Assembly (NCBI RefSeq): GCF_013364355.1
Contig: NZ_CP054931.1
Span: forward strand, 1-64,000
Reading direction: 5' to 3'
DNA length: 64,000 nucleotides
Source: Stenotrophomonas sp. NA06056
GTDB taxonomy: Bacteria; Pseudomonadota; Gammaproteobacteria; Xanthomonadales; Xanthomonadaceae
This document shows, piece by piece, positions 1 to 11,313 of the stretch. The first letter of the stretch is position 1; each line of letters begins with the position of its first letter. The position numbers were made by a program, and so were the translations under genes. The notes beneath the pieces were generated by a model. That model was not told the DNA's origin. It did no database searches and saw only the letters and a program-made list of their open reading frames with translations.

Positions 1-1332
1 ATGGATGCCTGGTCACGTAGTCTCGAACGGCTCGAGGCGGAGTTCCCGCCCGAGGATGTTCACACCTGGTTGAAGCCGCTGCAGGCCGATCTGCGCGCTG
101 ACAGCCTGGTGCTGTATGCACCGAATGCCTTCATTGTCGATCAGGTGCGCGAACTGTACCTGCCGCGGATCCGCGAGCTGGTCACCCACTTTGCTGGTTT
201 CGGCGACGTTTTTCTTGAAATCGGCTCGCGCCCGCGTCCCGTGGACGCGCAGATCGCGCCGGTTTCCAGCCCTTCGGCGCAAGCGCCCGTGCAACCGCAG
301 GTGCCGTTCGCCGGCAATCTGGACAACCACTACACCTTCGCCAACTTCGTCGAGGGCCGCAGCAACCAGCTGGGCCTGGCGGCGGCATTCCAGGCCGCGC
401 AGAAGCCGGGCGATCGCGCGCACAATCCGCTGCTGTTGTACGGGGGCACCGGCCTGGGCAAAACCCACCTGATGTTCGCCGCCGGCAACGCAATGCGTCA
501 GGCCAATCCGGGCGCGAAAGTGCTGTACCTGCGTTCGGAACAGTTCTTCAGCGCCATGATCCGGGCCTTGCAGGAAAAGACCATGGATCAGTTCAAGCGC
601 CAGTTCCAGCAGGTGGACGCGCTGCTGATCGATGACATCCAGTTCTTCGCCGGCAAGGACCGCACCCAGGAAGAGTTCTTCCACACCTTCAACGCGTTGT
701 TCGATGGCAAGCAGCAGATCATCCTGACCTGCGACCGCTATCCGCGCGAAGTCGAAGGCCTGGAAGCGCGCCTGAAGTCGCGGCTTGCCTGGGGCCTGTC
801 GGTCGCGATCGAGCCGCCGGACTTCGAGACCCGCGCTGCGATCGTGCTGGCCAAGGCCCGCGAGCGTGGTGCCGAGATTCCCGATGACGTTGCGTTCCTG
901 ATTGCCAAGAAGATGCGCTCCAATGTGCGCGACCTCGAGGGCGCGCTGAATACCCTGACCGCCCGCGCCAATTTCACTGGCCGTGCGATCACCACCGAAT
1001 TCGCCCAGGAAACCCTGCGCGACCTGCTGCGCGCCCAGCAGCAGGCGATCAGCATTCCCAACATCCAGAAAACCGTTGCCGACTACTACGGGCTGCAGAT
1101 CAAGGATCTGCTGTCCAAGCGCCGGACGCGGTCACTGGCCCGTCCGCGCCAGGTTGCCATGGCGCTGACCAAGGAGCTGACCGAACACAGCCTGCCCGAA
1201 ATCGGCGACGCCTTTGCCGGTCGCGATCACACCACGGTGCTGCATGCCTGCCGGCAGATCCGCACCCTGATGGAAGCCGACGGCAAGCTCCGCGAGGACT
1301 GGGACAAGCTGATCCGGAAGCTGAGCGAATGA
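1..1332 (+). CDS. dnaA: Chromosomal replication initiator protein DnaA
   Basis: Binds DnaA boxes at the origin and melts it to load the replicative helicase. The 443-residue product has the four usual DnaA domains. An N-terminal domain (about 1-80) is followed by a short linker rich in Pro, Ala and Gln. The AAA+ domain has Walker A GGTGLGKT at residues 148-155 and Walker B ending in Asp-Asp at 211-212. The C-terminal DNA-binding domain carries the signature DHTTVLHA. The gene begins at base 1, so its promoter and any upstream DnaA boxes are outside the window. DnaA boxes follow it at 1401 and 1436. The length matches Xanthomonadaceae DnaA. Confidence 0.98.
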   Translation: MDAWSRSLERLEAEFPPEDVHTWLKPLQADLRADSLVLYAPNAFIVDQVRELYLPRIRELVTHFAGFGDVFLEIGSRPRPVDAQIAPVSSPSAQAPVQPQVPFAGNLDNHYTFANFVEGRSNQLGLAAAFQAAQKPGDRAHNPLLLYGGTGLGKTHLMFAAGNAMRQANPGAKVLYLRSEQFFSAMIRALQEKTMDQFKRQFQQVDALLIDDIQFFAGKDRTQEEFFHTFNALFDGKQQIILTCDRYPREVEGLEARLKSRLAWGLSVAIEPPDFETRAAIVLAKARERGAEIPDDVAFLIAKKMRSNVRDLEGALNTLTARANFTGRAITTEFAQETLRDLLRAQQQAISIPNIQKTVADYYGLQIKDLLSKRRTRSLARPRQVAMALTKELTEHSLPEIGDAFAGRDHTTVLHACRQIRTLMEADGKLREDWDKLIRKLSE

Positions 1333-1400
1333 TGCACGTACGCCGATAAGGCGTCACCGCATAAAACGGTGCAGAATCCGGTAGCAAGCGCGGGACAGGG

Positions 1401-1409
1401 TGTGGATAA
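1401..1409 (-). promoter_or_regulatory. DnaA box (perfect)
   Basis: TGTGGATAA on the + strand is the exact complement of the consensus box TTATCCACA. It faces the box at 1436 across 26 bp. Confidence 0.8.
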
Positions 1410-1435
1410 AAATGCCGTTGAATTTGGCGGAAGAT

Positions 1436-1444
1436 TTATCCACA
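1436..1444 (+). promoter_or_regulatory. DnaA box (perfect)
   Basis: Exact TTATCCACA in the dnaA-dnaN spacer. Confidence 0.8.
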
Positions 1445-1607
1445 GCTTTCCCCACCCCTTGGGGGCTGGTAATGCAGAGGGTTTCGAAGCCTTAAACCCT
1501 TTTGTTTACAAAGACTTAGCTGTGTTTTCCAGCGATTCTGGCTCTACCAGCACCACCAAGCTTTTGATTTATTCCACATTTTTTAAAGCATAGGGGCACG
1601 GAACCAC

Positions 1608-2708
1608 ATGCGTTTCACACTGCAGCGCGAAGCCTTTCTCAAGCCGTTGGCACAGGTCGTCAACGTGGTCGAACGCCGCCAGACCCTTCCGGTTCTGGCC
1701 AATTTCCTGGTACAGGTGCAGAACGGCCAGCTGTCGCTGACCGGTACCGACCTGGAAGTGGAGATGGTGTCGCGGATCGCGGTTGAAGATGCCCAGGACG
1801 GCGAAACCACCATCCCCGCCCGCAAGCTGTTCGAGATCATCCGCGCCCTGCCTGACGGCAGCCGGATCACCGTCTCGCAGACCGGTGACAAGATCACCGT
1901 GCAGGCAGGACGAAGCCGCTTCACCTTGGCCACCCTGCCCTCCAACGACTTCCCGTCGGTGGACGAAGTGGAAGCCACCGAGCGCGTTGCGATCGGCGAA
2001 GCCACCCTGAAGGAACTGATCGAGCGCACGGCGTTCGCAATGGCCCAGCAGGACGTGCGCTATTACCTCAACGGCCTGCTGTTCGATCTGCGCGGCGATG
2101 CGCTGCGCACTGTCGCTACCGACGGTCATCGCCTGGCACTGTGCGAGACCGATCTGGCCAAGCCCAGCGGTTCCAAGCGCCAGATCATCGTGCCGCGCAA
2201 GGGCGTGACCGAGCTGCAGCGTCTGCTGGAAAGCGGCGATCGCGAGATCGAGCTGGAAGTCGGCCGCAGCCACGTTCGCGTGAAGCGCGACGATGTCACC
2301 TTCACCTCGAAGCTGATCGACGGTCGCTTCCCGGATTACGAGGCAGTGATTCCGATTGGTGCCGACCGCGAGGTGAAGGTTGACCGCGAAGCACTGCGCG
2401 CGTCGCTGCAGCGTGCCGCGATCCTGTCCAACGAGAAGTACCGCGGCATCCGCGTGGAAGTCTCGCCGGGCAACCTGAAGATCAGCGCGCACAACCCGGA
2501 GCAGGAAGAAGCCCAGGAAGAGATCGAAGCCGACACCACGGTCAGCGACCTGGCCATCGGCTTCAACGTGAACTACCTGCTGGATGCCCTCTCCGCGCTG
2601 CGCGACGAGGAAGTGATCATCCAGCTTCGCGATTCCAACTCCTCGGCGCTGGTGCGTGAATCGAGCAGCGAGAAGTCGCGTCATGTGGTGATGCCGTTGC
2701 GTCTCTGA
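1608..2708 (+). CDS. dnaN: DNA polymerase III beta sliding clamp
   Basis: Ring-shaped processivity clamp that tethers DNA polymerase III and other clamp-binding enzymes to DNA. The 366-residue product has the standard length. Its N-terminus MRFTLQREAFLKPLAQVVNV and C-terminal HVVMPLRL are typical of DnaN, and three repeated clamp domains fill the length. It follows dnaA by 275 bp and ends 30 bp before a strong intrinsic terminator, so it is not co-transcribed with recF. Confidence 0.98.
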   Translation: MRFTLQREAFLKPLAQVVNVVERRQTLPVLANFLVQVQNGQLSLTGTDLEVEMVSRIAVEDAQDGETTIPARKLFEIIRALPDGSRITVSQTGDKITVQAGRSRFTLATLPSNDFPSVDEVEATERVAIGEATLKELIERTAFAMAQQDVRYYLNGLLFDLRGDALRTVATDGHRLALCETDLAKPSGSKRQIIVPRKGVTELQRLLESGDREIELEVGRSHVRVKRDDVTFTSKLIDGRFPDYEAVIPIGADREVKVDREALRASLQRAAILSNEKYRGIRVEVSPGNLKISAHNPEQEEAQEEIEADTTVSDLAIGFNVNYLLDALSALRDEEVIIQLRDSNSSALVRESSSEKSRHVVMPLRL

Positions 2709-2716
2709 CGCTTCGC

Positions 2717-2732
2717 CGTTCCACGTGGAACA
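2717..2732. promoter_or_regulatory. parS-like site 1
   Basis: CGTTCCACGTGGAACA matches the palindromic ParB site TGTTCCACGTGGAACA of pseudomonads at 15 of 16 positions. It lies between the dnaN stop codon and its terminator. Confidence 0.8.
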
Positions 2733-2737
2733 CATGG

Positions 2738-2769
2738 ACGCCCGGGGTTCTCCCGGGCGTTTTTTTTTT
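2738..2769 (+). terminator. Rho-independent terminator of dnaN
   Basis: A 9-bp perfect GC stem (ACGCCCGGG with CCCGGGCGT) and a 5-nt loop are followed by an uninterrupted run of ten T. It is flanked on both sides by parS-like sites. Confidence 0.92.
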
Positions 2770-2784
2770 GTTCCACGTGGAGCA
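2769..2784. promoter_or_regulatory. parS-like site 2
   Basis: TGTTCCACGTGGAGCA differs from TGTTCCACGTGGAACA at one position. It starts at the last T of the dnaN terminator. Confidence 0.75.
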
Positions 2785-3160
2785 TTGCGGCAGCTGTTCG
2801 GCTTCTGTCCCTTGGTGGGCGAATCTGGTCTCAGTCCTCGACCTCACCAATGAAGCATTGGACTCGGCATGCGTTGAAGTCGAGTGGCAACTCTCGGATG
2901 GACGCTGATCGGAGTTCAGAGGAGGTGAGCAGACAGCGAGCTCCGTCCGCTCCTTCCCTGCTCCTGCTGACAGCACTGTCCACAGCTCTCGTTCGCGGAC
3001 TTGGCGGTCTTCCCTAGCTTCTAAATCTGGGTATAAATCAAAAGCTTGGTGGTGATGGTAGGCCCAGATTTTATGTAAAAGTAGGCTATGTTTTTGATCT
3101 TTAAGGGTTTTATGGGTCTGAAACCCTCTGTATATAGGGCATCAGGGCTGGGTGGGAACC

Positions 3161-3169
3161 TGTGGATAG
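3161..3169 (-). promoter_or_regulatory. DnaA box (one mismatch)
   Basis: TGTGGATAG, the complement of CTATCCACA. Confidence 0.6.
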
Positions 3170-3196
3170 ATTTTCAAGCGAGCAAAACCCCCTTTT

Positions 3197-3205
3197 TTAT
3201 CCACA
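3197..3205 (+). promoter_or_regulatory. DnaA box (perfect)
   Basis: Exact TTATCCACA preceded by a T-run, next to the AT-rich segment. Confidence 0.8.
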
Positions 3206-3219
3206 GTTCGCCCACACCT

Positions 3220-3228
3220 TGTGTATAA
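3220..3228 (-). promoter_or_regulatory. DnaA box (one mismatch)
   Basis: TGTGTATAA, the complement of TTATACACA. Confidence 0.6.
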
Positions 3229-3483
3229 GTCATACAGACCTGCTGTGGATGGCGTGGAACGGCGGCTTTGAATTTCTTGAAATCTGTGGAACCTGGCAGG
3301 GACTCTGCCCGCAGATTTCAAGGAATTTTCAGGCAAGTGCATACGAGATCGGTGTTGAGTCAGGCCCGCAGCCAGGAGACCGGCCGTGGATCTGGTGAAA
3401 TCCACGTCCTTCGATCCCGCCAGCAAGCTGGATTGGAGCGTCATGGGCCTGCCGTTGCCCATCACCTGGTGGCCTGCAGGCTC

Positions 3484-3499
3484 CCCTCCACGTGGAACG
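3484..3499. promoter_or_regulatory. Degenerate parS-like site 3
   Basis: CCCTCCACGTGGAACG keeps the palindromic core TCCACGTGGA but not the full outer arms. It is weaker than the other four sites. Confidence 0.4.
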
Positions 3500-3629
3500 T
3501 TCGTTCTCCAGGTCCGCCCCCTGTCGATGACGGTCCCGGTAGCCGGCACCATGGCTGGCTTGACCAATGCAGTAAGCTGGGTGATTCCCCGCCCCTCTAC
3601 CGCCACGTGCGGATGGTCTGTCGCATCCC

Positions 3630-4724
3630 ATGCAGATTCGTCGTCTTGCCCTTCACCAGTTGCGTCGTTTCGATGCCGTGGAGCTGTCGCCCCAGCCAGG
3701 GGTGAATCTGCTGACGGGTGACAATGGCGCCGGCAAGACCAGCGTCCTTGAAGCGCTGCACTTGATGGCCTACGGGCGGAGTTTCCGCGGTCGGGTACGC
3801 GATGGTCTGGTGCGTCAGGGCCACGAAGCGCTGGATGTCTTCGTGGAATGGGACGAGCAGCGCGGTGATCTGCCCGCGCAGCGACGGAAAGCGGGCCTGC
3901 GGCACAGCGGGCAGGAGTGGAAAGGACGTCTGGATGGCGAAGACGTCGCCCAACTTGGAAACCTGTGTGCCGCGCTGGCGGTGGTTACCTTTGAACCGGG
4001 CAGCCATGCCTTGGTGAGTGGTGGCGGCGAACCGCGTCGGCGGTTTCTCGATTGGGGCCTGTTCCACGTGGAACCAGACTTCCTTTCCCTGTGGCGACGC
4101 TATTCTCGGGCGTTGAAGCAGCGCAATGCATTGCTCAAGCAGGGCGGGCCGTCGCGGATGCTCGATACATGGGATCACGAGCTGGCTGAGGCAGGAGAGC
4201 CGCTCACCAGTCGTCGGCAGCACTACCTGGAGCGGCTTCAGTCCCGCACGATCGCATTGGCCGAGACATTGGCTCCGCAACTAGGGATAGTTGGCCTGAA
4301 TCTGAGTCCCGGTTGGCGCCGGCACGAGGTTCCGCTGGCGGATGCGCTTCTGCTGGCGCGCGATCGAGACCGTCAGGCGGGTTACACCTCGCTTGGGCCG
4401 CACCGGGCAGACTGGAGTGTGGCGTTCCACAGCATTCCAGGTCGCGATGCGCTGTCACGCGGGCAGGCCAAGCTCACCGCCCTCGCCTGCCTGCTGGCCC
4501 AAGCGGAGGATTACGCGGAGCAGCGTGGCGAATGGCCTGTCATCGCGCTCGATGATCTGGCCTCGGAGCTGGATCGTACCCACCAGGCCCGGGTGCTGCA
4601 CCGCCTGTTGGCCGCGCCTGCGCAGATATTCATCACCGCAACAGAGACGCCCGCTGCACTGGAGACGCTGAGCGACATCACCCGGTTCCACGTGGAACAT
4701 GCACAGATCGTGGCTGTGCCATAG
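3630..4724 (+). CDS. recF: DNA replication and repair protein RecF
   Basis: SMC-like ATPase that helps load RecA at single-strand gaps. The 364-residue product has the RecF length and N-terminus, with Walker A GDNGAGKT at residues 30-37. The ABC signature region (SRGQAKL) and the segment VIALDDLASELD are near the C-terminus. The start is the ATG just after the DnaA-box region. Two near-perfect parS sites are embedded in the coding sequence at 4060 and 4684. Confidence 0.97.
   Translation: MQIRRLALHQLRRFDAVELSPQPGVNLLTGDNGAGKTSVLEALHLMAYGRSFRGRVRDGLVRQGHEALDVFVEWDEQRGDLPAQRRKAGLRHSGQEWKGRLDGEDVAQLGNLCAALAVVTFEPGSHALVSGGGEPRRRFLDWGLFHVEPDFLSLWRRYSRALKQRNALLKQGGPSRMLDTWDHELAEAGEPLTSRRQHYLERLQSRTIALAETLAPQLGIVGLNLSPGWRRHEVPLADALLLARDRDRQAGYTSLGPHRADWSVAFHSIPGRDALSRGQAKLTALACLLAQAEDYAEQRGEWPVIALDDLASELDRTHQARVLHRLLAAPAQIFITATETPAALETLSDITRFHVEHAQIVAVP
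4060..4075. promoter_or_regulatory. parS-like site 4 (inside recF)
   Basis: TGTTCCACGTGGAACC matches the pseudomonad parS palindrome at 15 of 16 positions. It encodes the RecF segment LFHVEP. Confidence 0.85.
4684..4699. promoter_or_regulatory. parS-like site 5 (3' end of recF)
   Basis: GGTTCCACGTGGAACA matches the parS palindrome at 15 of 16 positions. It encodes RFHVEH near the RecF C-terminus. Confidence 0.85.
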
Positions 4725-4753
4725 TGGGCACGGCAAGGCCGCTCAGCCCCGGC

Positions 4754-7296
<2,543 letters not shown>

Positions 7297-7311
7297 CACA
7301 ATCGGATCGTG

Positions 7312-7341
7312 GCCGGCGCGCGGGGAGGCGCGCCGGCTTTT
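7312..7341 (+). terminator. Rho-independent terminator of gyrB
   Basis: A 10-bp perfect stem (GCCGGCGCGC with GCGCGCCGGC), a 6-nt loop and four T, starting 16 bp after the gyrB stop. Confidence 0.8.
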
Positions 7342-7363
7342 GTCCCTTGATCGCAGGTAATCG

Positions 7364-8209
7364 ATGTCCGCTTCCGCCCCGGTTTCCGCTCCGCCGCCGG
7401 TCCCGCCGGCAACCGCCGCCCCCCGTACCTCCTCACCGCTGGCAGGTTTTTTCATTGATCTCGGGATCGCTGCCGTCACCCTGTTCGGTTTGAGCCTGGT
7501 GAGTGGTCTGATCTGGGGGCTCTATCGCGGCATCGTGGTGGGTTATGCCAACGCCAAATCCAGCGGCGGCACGCCTGATACGGCAGCGGTTGCCCAGCAG
7601 CTCGGCCAACCCGGTGCGCTCGGGCAGATCCTGATGGCACTGGTCGCTACCGGCGGCGCAGCGCTGCTGGTGTATTTCTGGCGCCGCCCTGCCAACGCTG
7701 CCGAACGCCAGCGCTCGCGGGATGCACTGCGTCGCCCCTCCACCTGGGGGTGGACCCTGCTGGTTGCCAGCGCGATCGTGATCGGCAGCAACGGCATCGC
7801 CTTCGTGGCCAAGCAGATGGGCATCGAGCCGGTGCCGACAAACCTCGAACTGATGCAGAACGCGGTTGCCCGTTTTCCGCTGTTCCTGACGTTGTTTGCC
7901 GTGGTGCTTGCACCCGCCTACGAAGAACTGCTGTTCCGCCGGGTCCTGTTCGGACGCCTGTGGCAGGCCGGACGGCCGTGGCTGGGGATGATCCTGAGCA
8001 GCCTGGCCTTCGCGCTCATCCATGAAATTCCCGGTACGAGCGCCAATGGCCCGGCCGAGATCGCCCAGCTGTGGCTGGTTTACGGCGGCATGGGTGCTGC
8101 ATTCTGCTGGCTGTACCGCCGCACCGGAACCTTGTGGGCGGCGATCGCCGCACATGCGCTGAACAATGCCGTGGCGCTTGCGGCTCTGGTGTTTTTCGGG
8201 GCAACGTAA
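7364..8209 (+). CDS. CPBP-family intramembrane metalloprotease
   Basis: Predicted membrane-embedded protease of the CPBP (CaaX protease and bacteriocin-processing, Abi) family; its substrate is unknown. The 281-residue product has a Pro/Ala-rich N-terminal tail and several hydrophobic helices. The family motifs are present: EELLFRR from Glu187, and a second conserved His (His220) in FALIHE. A C-terminal helical hairpin reads AIAAHALNNAVAL. It lies between the gyrB terminator and an M48 lipoprotein gene on the same strand. Family assignment is firm; the physiological role is not. Confidence 0.88.
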   Translation: MSASAPVSAPPPVPPATAAPRTSSPLAGFFIDLGIAAVTLFGLSLVSGLIWGLYRGIVVGYANAKSSGGTPDTAAVAQQLGQPGALGQILMALVATGGAALLVYFWRRPANAAERQRSRDALRRPSTWGWTLLVASAIVIGSNGIAFVAKQMGIEPVPTNLELMQNAVARFPLFLTLFAVVLAPAYEELLFRRVLFGRLWQAGRPWLGMILSSLAFALIHEIPGTSANGPAEIAQLWLVYGGMGAAFCWLYRRTGTLWAAIAAHALNNAVALAALVFFGAT

Positions 8210-8280
8210 GAGGCTGTCCGCTTGACGAAAGATTAAGCAGACCCGTTACACACTGGGCTTCTGAACACGGGGGTGGGTCC

Positions 8281-9087
8281 ATGAAACAACTGCTGCTGGC
8301 CATCGTCATCACCACTCTGGTCAGCGCCTGCGCGACCACCACGTCACCCACCGGCCGTCGGCAGATGGTGGGCGGGGTGTCGCAGGCACAGCTGGACCAG
8401 CTGGGTGCGCAGGCGTTCGCCGAAACCAAGCAGAAAGAGAAGATCAGTAGCGATGGCCGCCAGAATGGCTACGTGCAATGCGTGGTCAATGCGCTCGTTG
8501 CACAGTTGCCGCCACAGTACCGTGGCGTACGGTGGGAGACGGCTGTGTTCGTCGACAAGGAACCGAACGCTTTCGCCCTGCCCGGCGGCAAGGTCGGGGT
8601 CAACACCGGCATCTTCAGCGTGGCCAGGAACCAGGATCAGCTGGCTGCCGTGATCGGCCATGAAATCGGCCATGTCATCGCCCGCCATCATGAGGAGCGC
8701 ATCACCCGGCAGATGGGCGCGCAGACCGGATTGGCGGTGTTGGGGGCGCTGGCCGGCGCCTACGGCGGCGAAGGCGCGGCCAGCACGGTCAACCAACTGG
8801 GCGGGATGGGGGCGCAGACCGCGTTCCTGTTGCCCGGCTCACGTACCCAGGAGAGCGAGGCTGACGTGATCGGTCAACGGTTGATGGCCGAGGCCGGATT
8901 CAACCCTGCCCAAGCGGTCGATCTGTGGCAGAACATGATGGCCGCCAGTGGCGGTCGCAGCCCGCAATGGTTGTCCACCCATCCCGATCCGGCCAATCGG
9001 ATCAGGGAGTTGCAGCGTGATGCACCGGCGCTCGGCCCCGTCTACCAGCAGGCCCAAGCGGCCGGACGCCGGCCAAAGTGTGGCTGA
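8281..9087 (+). CDS. M48-family zinc metalloprotease lipoprotein
   Basis: Predicted periplasmic, membrane-anchored peptidase. The 268-residue product has a lipoprotein signal peptide with lipobox VSAC (Cys near residue 19). The zincin motif HEIGH spans residues 127-131, and the distal Glu ligand lies in ESEAD (191-195). Together these are typical of the M48 (Oma1/LoiP-like) family involved in envelope quality control. The open frame extends further upstream, but the ATG at 8281 is the only start that gives a lipoprotein signal. It is preceded by GGGGGTGGG. Confidence 0.9.
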   Translation: MKQLLLAIVITTLVSACATTTSPTGRRQMVGGVSQAQLDQLGAQAFAETKQKEKISSDGRQNGYVQCVVNALVAQLPPQYRGVRWETAVFVDKEPNAFALPGGKVGVNTGIFSVARNQDQLAAVIGHEIGHVIARHHEERITRQMGAQTGLAVLGALAGAYGGEGAASTVNQLGGMGAQTAFLLPGSRTQESEADVIGQRLMAEAGFNPAQAVDLWQNMMAASGGRSPQWLSTHPDPANRIRELQRDAPALGPVYQQAQAAGRRPKCG

Positions 9088-9218
9088 GTGCGCAGATTCA
9101 TGCTGTATTGCAGCACATAAAACGATTTCTCACGCCATCTGTTTCTGATACGTTTGGCGGCTCAGATTTTTCTGACAGTCCGACTTTGCCGCTACCGGCG
9201 GTTCGATCGAGGTGAACG

Positions 9219-10406
9219 ATGATTTTCCGTAACCACAAAGCTGTGCTTTCCGTCCTCATCGCCACTGCCCTGACCGGCGCCGTGGTCACCGACGCGTTCG
9301 CGCAGTCCTCGCGTTCGTCCGAGCGTGGCAACCGCGGCGGCAAGCAGGCCAAGGCCGAAGTGCTGTTCCCGAACGCGACCCGCCAGGAACCGGCAGCGAA
9401 GTCGTCGGCCAAGCTGGGCAGCAAGCTGCAGAAGATGATTGACAGCTACAACAAGGAAAAGTTCCCGGAGACCCGCACGCTGGCCGACGAGATCCTGGCC
9501 AACGAAGGCGCCAACGAGTACGACAAGTCGCTGGCCGCGCAGCTCGCCTCGCAGGCGGCCTACCAGACCGACGACACCGCCGCCGCCATCGCTTACCTGA
9601 AGCAGGTGCTGCAGTTCAACGGCCTGGACAACAACGGCCACTTCCAGTCGATGCTGATGCTGGGCCAGCTGCAGATCCAGGAAGACAAGACCGCTGAAGG
9701 CCTGGCGACCCTGGACAAGTACTTCGCCGAGAGCAAGTCGACCAAGCCGGAAGAGCTGATCATCAAGGGCCAGGCGCTGTACCAGCTGGAGCGCTACCAG
9801 GAAGCGATCCCGGTGCTGAAGCAGGCCATCGCCGGCGCTGCCGAGCCGAAGGACAACTGGAACCAGCTGCTGATGGCCGCACTGTCCGAAGCCGGCCAGA
9901 CCGGTGAGGCCGTGCAGGCTGCCGAAGCACTGGCGGCCAAGAACCCGAATGACAAGAAAGCGCAGCTGAACCTGGCCAACATGTACATGCAGGCCGACCA
10001 GATGCCGAAGGCCGCCGCGGTGATGGACAAGCTGCGCAGCAGCGGCCAGCTCACCGAAGAGCGCGAGTACAAGCAGCTGTACTCGATCTATGCCAACACC
10101 GAGAACAAGGAAAAGGACGTCATCGCGGTCATCAACGAGGGGTTGCAGAAGGGCATCCTGAAGCCGGATTACCAGGTCTACCTGGCACTGGCCCAGTCCT
10201 ACTACTACTCCGACCAGGTACCGCAGGCGATCGACGCGTGGCAGAAGGCCGCCCCGCTCTCCAAGGACGGTGAGACCTACCTGAATCTGGCACGCGTTTT
10301 GCACAGTGAAGGTCGTGTCCCGGAGGCCAAGCAGGCCGCCCAGCAGGCGCTGGCGAAGGGCGTGAAGAACCAGGCTGATGCCAAGAAAATCATCAACCTG
10401 AAGTAA
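9219..10406 (+). CDS. Secreted tetratricopeptide-repeat protein
   Basis: The 395-residue product has a signal peptide (cleavage near TDAFAQ, about residue 29). The rest is largely alpha-helical TPR-like repeats, for example segments around YQLERYQEAIPVLKQAI and YYYSDQVPQAIDAWQKA. A GAGGTGA ribosome-binding site precedes the ATG. It lies directly upstream of tonB on the same strand. TPR proteins in this position are seen in xanthomonads and may scaffold envelope complexes; the function here is not known. C-terminal Lys-rich residues end in KKIINLK. Confidence 0.8.
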   Translation: MIFRNHKAVLSVLIATALTGAVVTDAFAQSSRSSERGNRGGKQAKAEVLFPNATRQEPAAKSSAKLGSKLQKMIDSYNKEKFPETRTLADEILANEGANEYDKSLAAQLASQAAYQTDDTAAAIAYLKQVLQFNGLDNNGHFQSMLMLGQLQIQEDKTAEGLATLDKYFAESKSTKPEELIIKGQALYQLERYQEAIPVLKQAIAGAAEPKDNWNQLLMAALSEAGQTGEAVQAAEALAAKNPNDKKAQLNLANMYMQADQMPKAAAVMDKLRSSGQLTEEREYKQLYSIYANTENKEKDVIAVINEGLQKGILKPDYQVYLALAQSYYYSDQVPQAIDAWQKAAPLSKDGETYLNLARVLHSEGRVPEAKQAAQQALAKGVKNQADAKKIINLK

Positions 10407-10435
10407 GTAGGAATAACGCCTGAACGCCTGCTCAG

Positions 10436-10466
10436 TTGATGCGCAGGCGCTCAGGATTGGTATAAG
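10436..10466 (+). promoter_or_regulatory. Possible tonB promoter
   Basis: TTGATG at 10436 and TATAAG at 10461 resemble -35 and -10 boxes, but the 19-bp spacing is longer than ideal. The pair lies about 85-115 bp before the tonB start. Confidence 0.35.
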
Positions 10467-10480
10467 CTTGGAGGTTCCTG

Positions 10481-10489
10481 CGGTGTCAT
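10481..10489 (-). promoter_or_regulatory. ATGACACCG motif upstream of tonB
   Basis: CGGTGTCAT on the + strand is the same 9-mer found upstream of five uronate-cluster units. It is 61-69 bp before tonB. It could be chance or a real link to the LacI-family regulon. Confidence 0.25.
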
Positions 10490-10549
10490 GCACCGCTGAT
10501 CAGGGATCCCGCCCCCGGGATTCCGGCCCCACTATTGAGCTCTTGGCGC

Positions 10550-11218
<669 letters not shown>

Positions 11219-11313
11219 TGTGGCCCGGGTGGCCGCCTGGCCACCCTCGCCCCTGGTTCGATTGTTTAGCTTAGCTACACCCTTTATCACCACACACAAC
11301 AAAGGTAAGCGTC

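Larger units (their letters stand above)
1333..1607. other. dnaA-dnaN intergenic region, candidate oriC segment
   Basis: This 275-bp gene-free stretch contains two perfect DnaA boxes in opposite orientation (1401-1409 and 1436-1444). It ends in an AT-rich tract (about 1495-1595) just before dnaN that could act as a DNA unwinding element or carry the dnaN promoter. In several gammaproteobacteria, including xanthomonads, the origin lies next to dnaA. A second box cluster lies downstream of dnaN, so which region is the functional origin is unresolved. Confidence 0.55.
2785..3629. other. dnaN-recF intergenic region, candidate oriC
   Basis: This gene-free stretch has three parts. About 2785-2990 shows nothing recognisable. 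About 3010-3130 is AT-rich and could unwind. About 3160-3295 is dense in DnaA-box-like sequences: a perfect box at 3197, one-mismatch boxes at 3161 and 3220, and weaker ones near 3244 and 3285. A partial parS-like palindrome sits at 3484. An AT-rich block beside a box cluster is the classical architecture of a bacterial origin. The open frames crossing this stretch have no ribosome-binding site or family resemblance. Confidence 0.6.

Noticed and set aside
3142..3721. Several open frames of 78-154 codons across the dnaN-recF gap
   Set aside because: They overlap the DnaA-box and AT-rich region, lack ribosome-binding sites and have no recognisable protein features.
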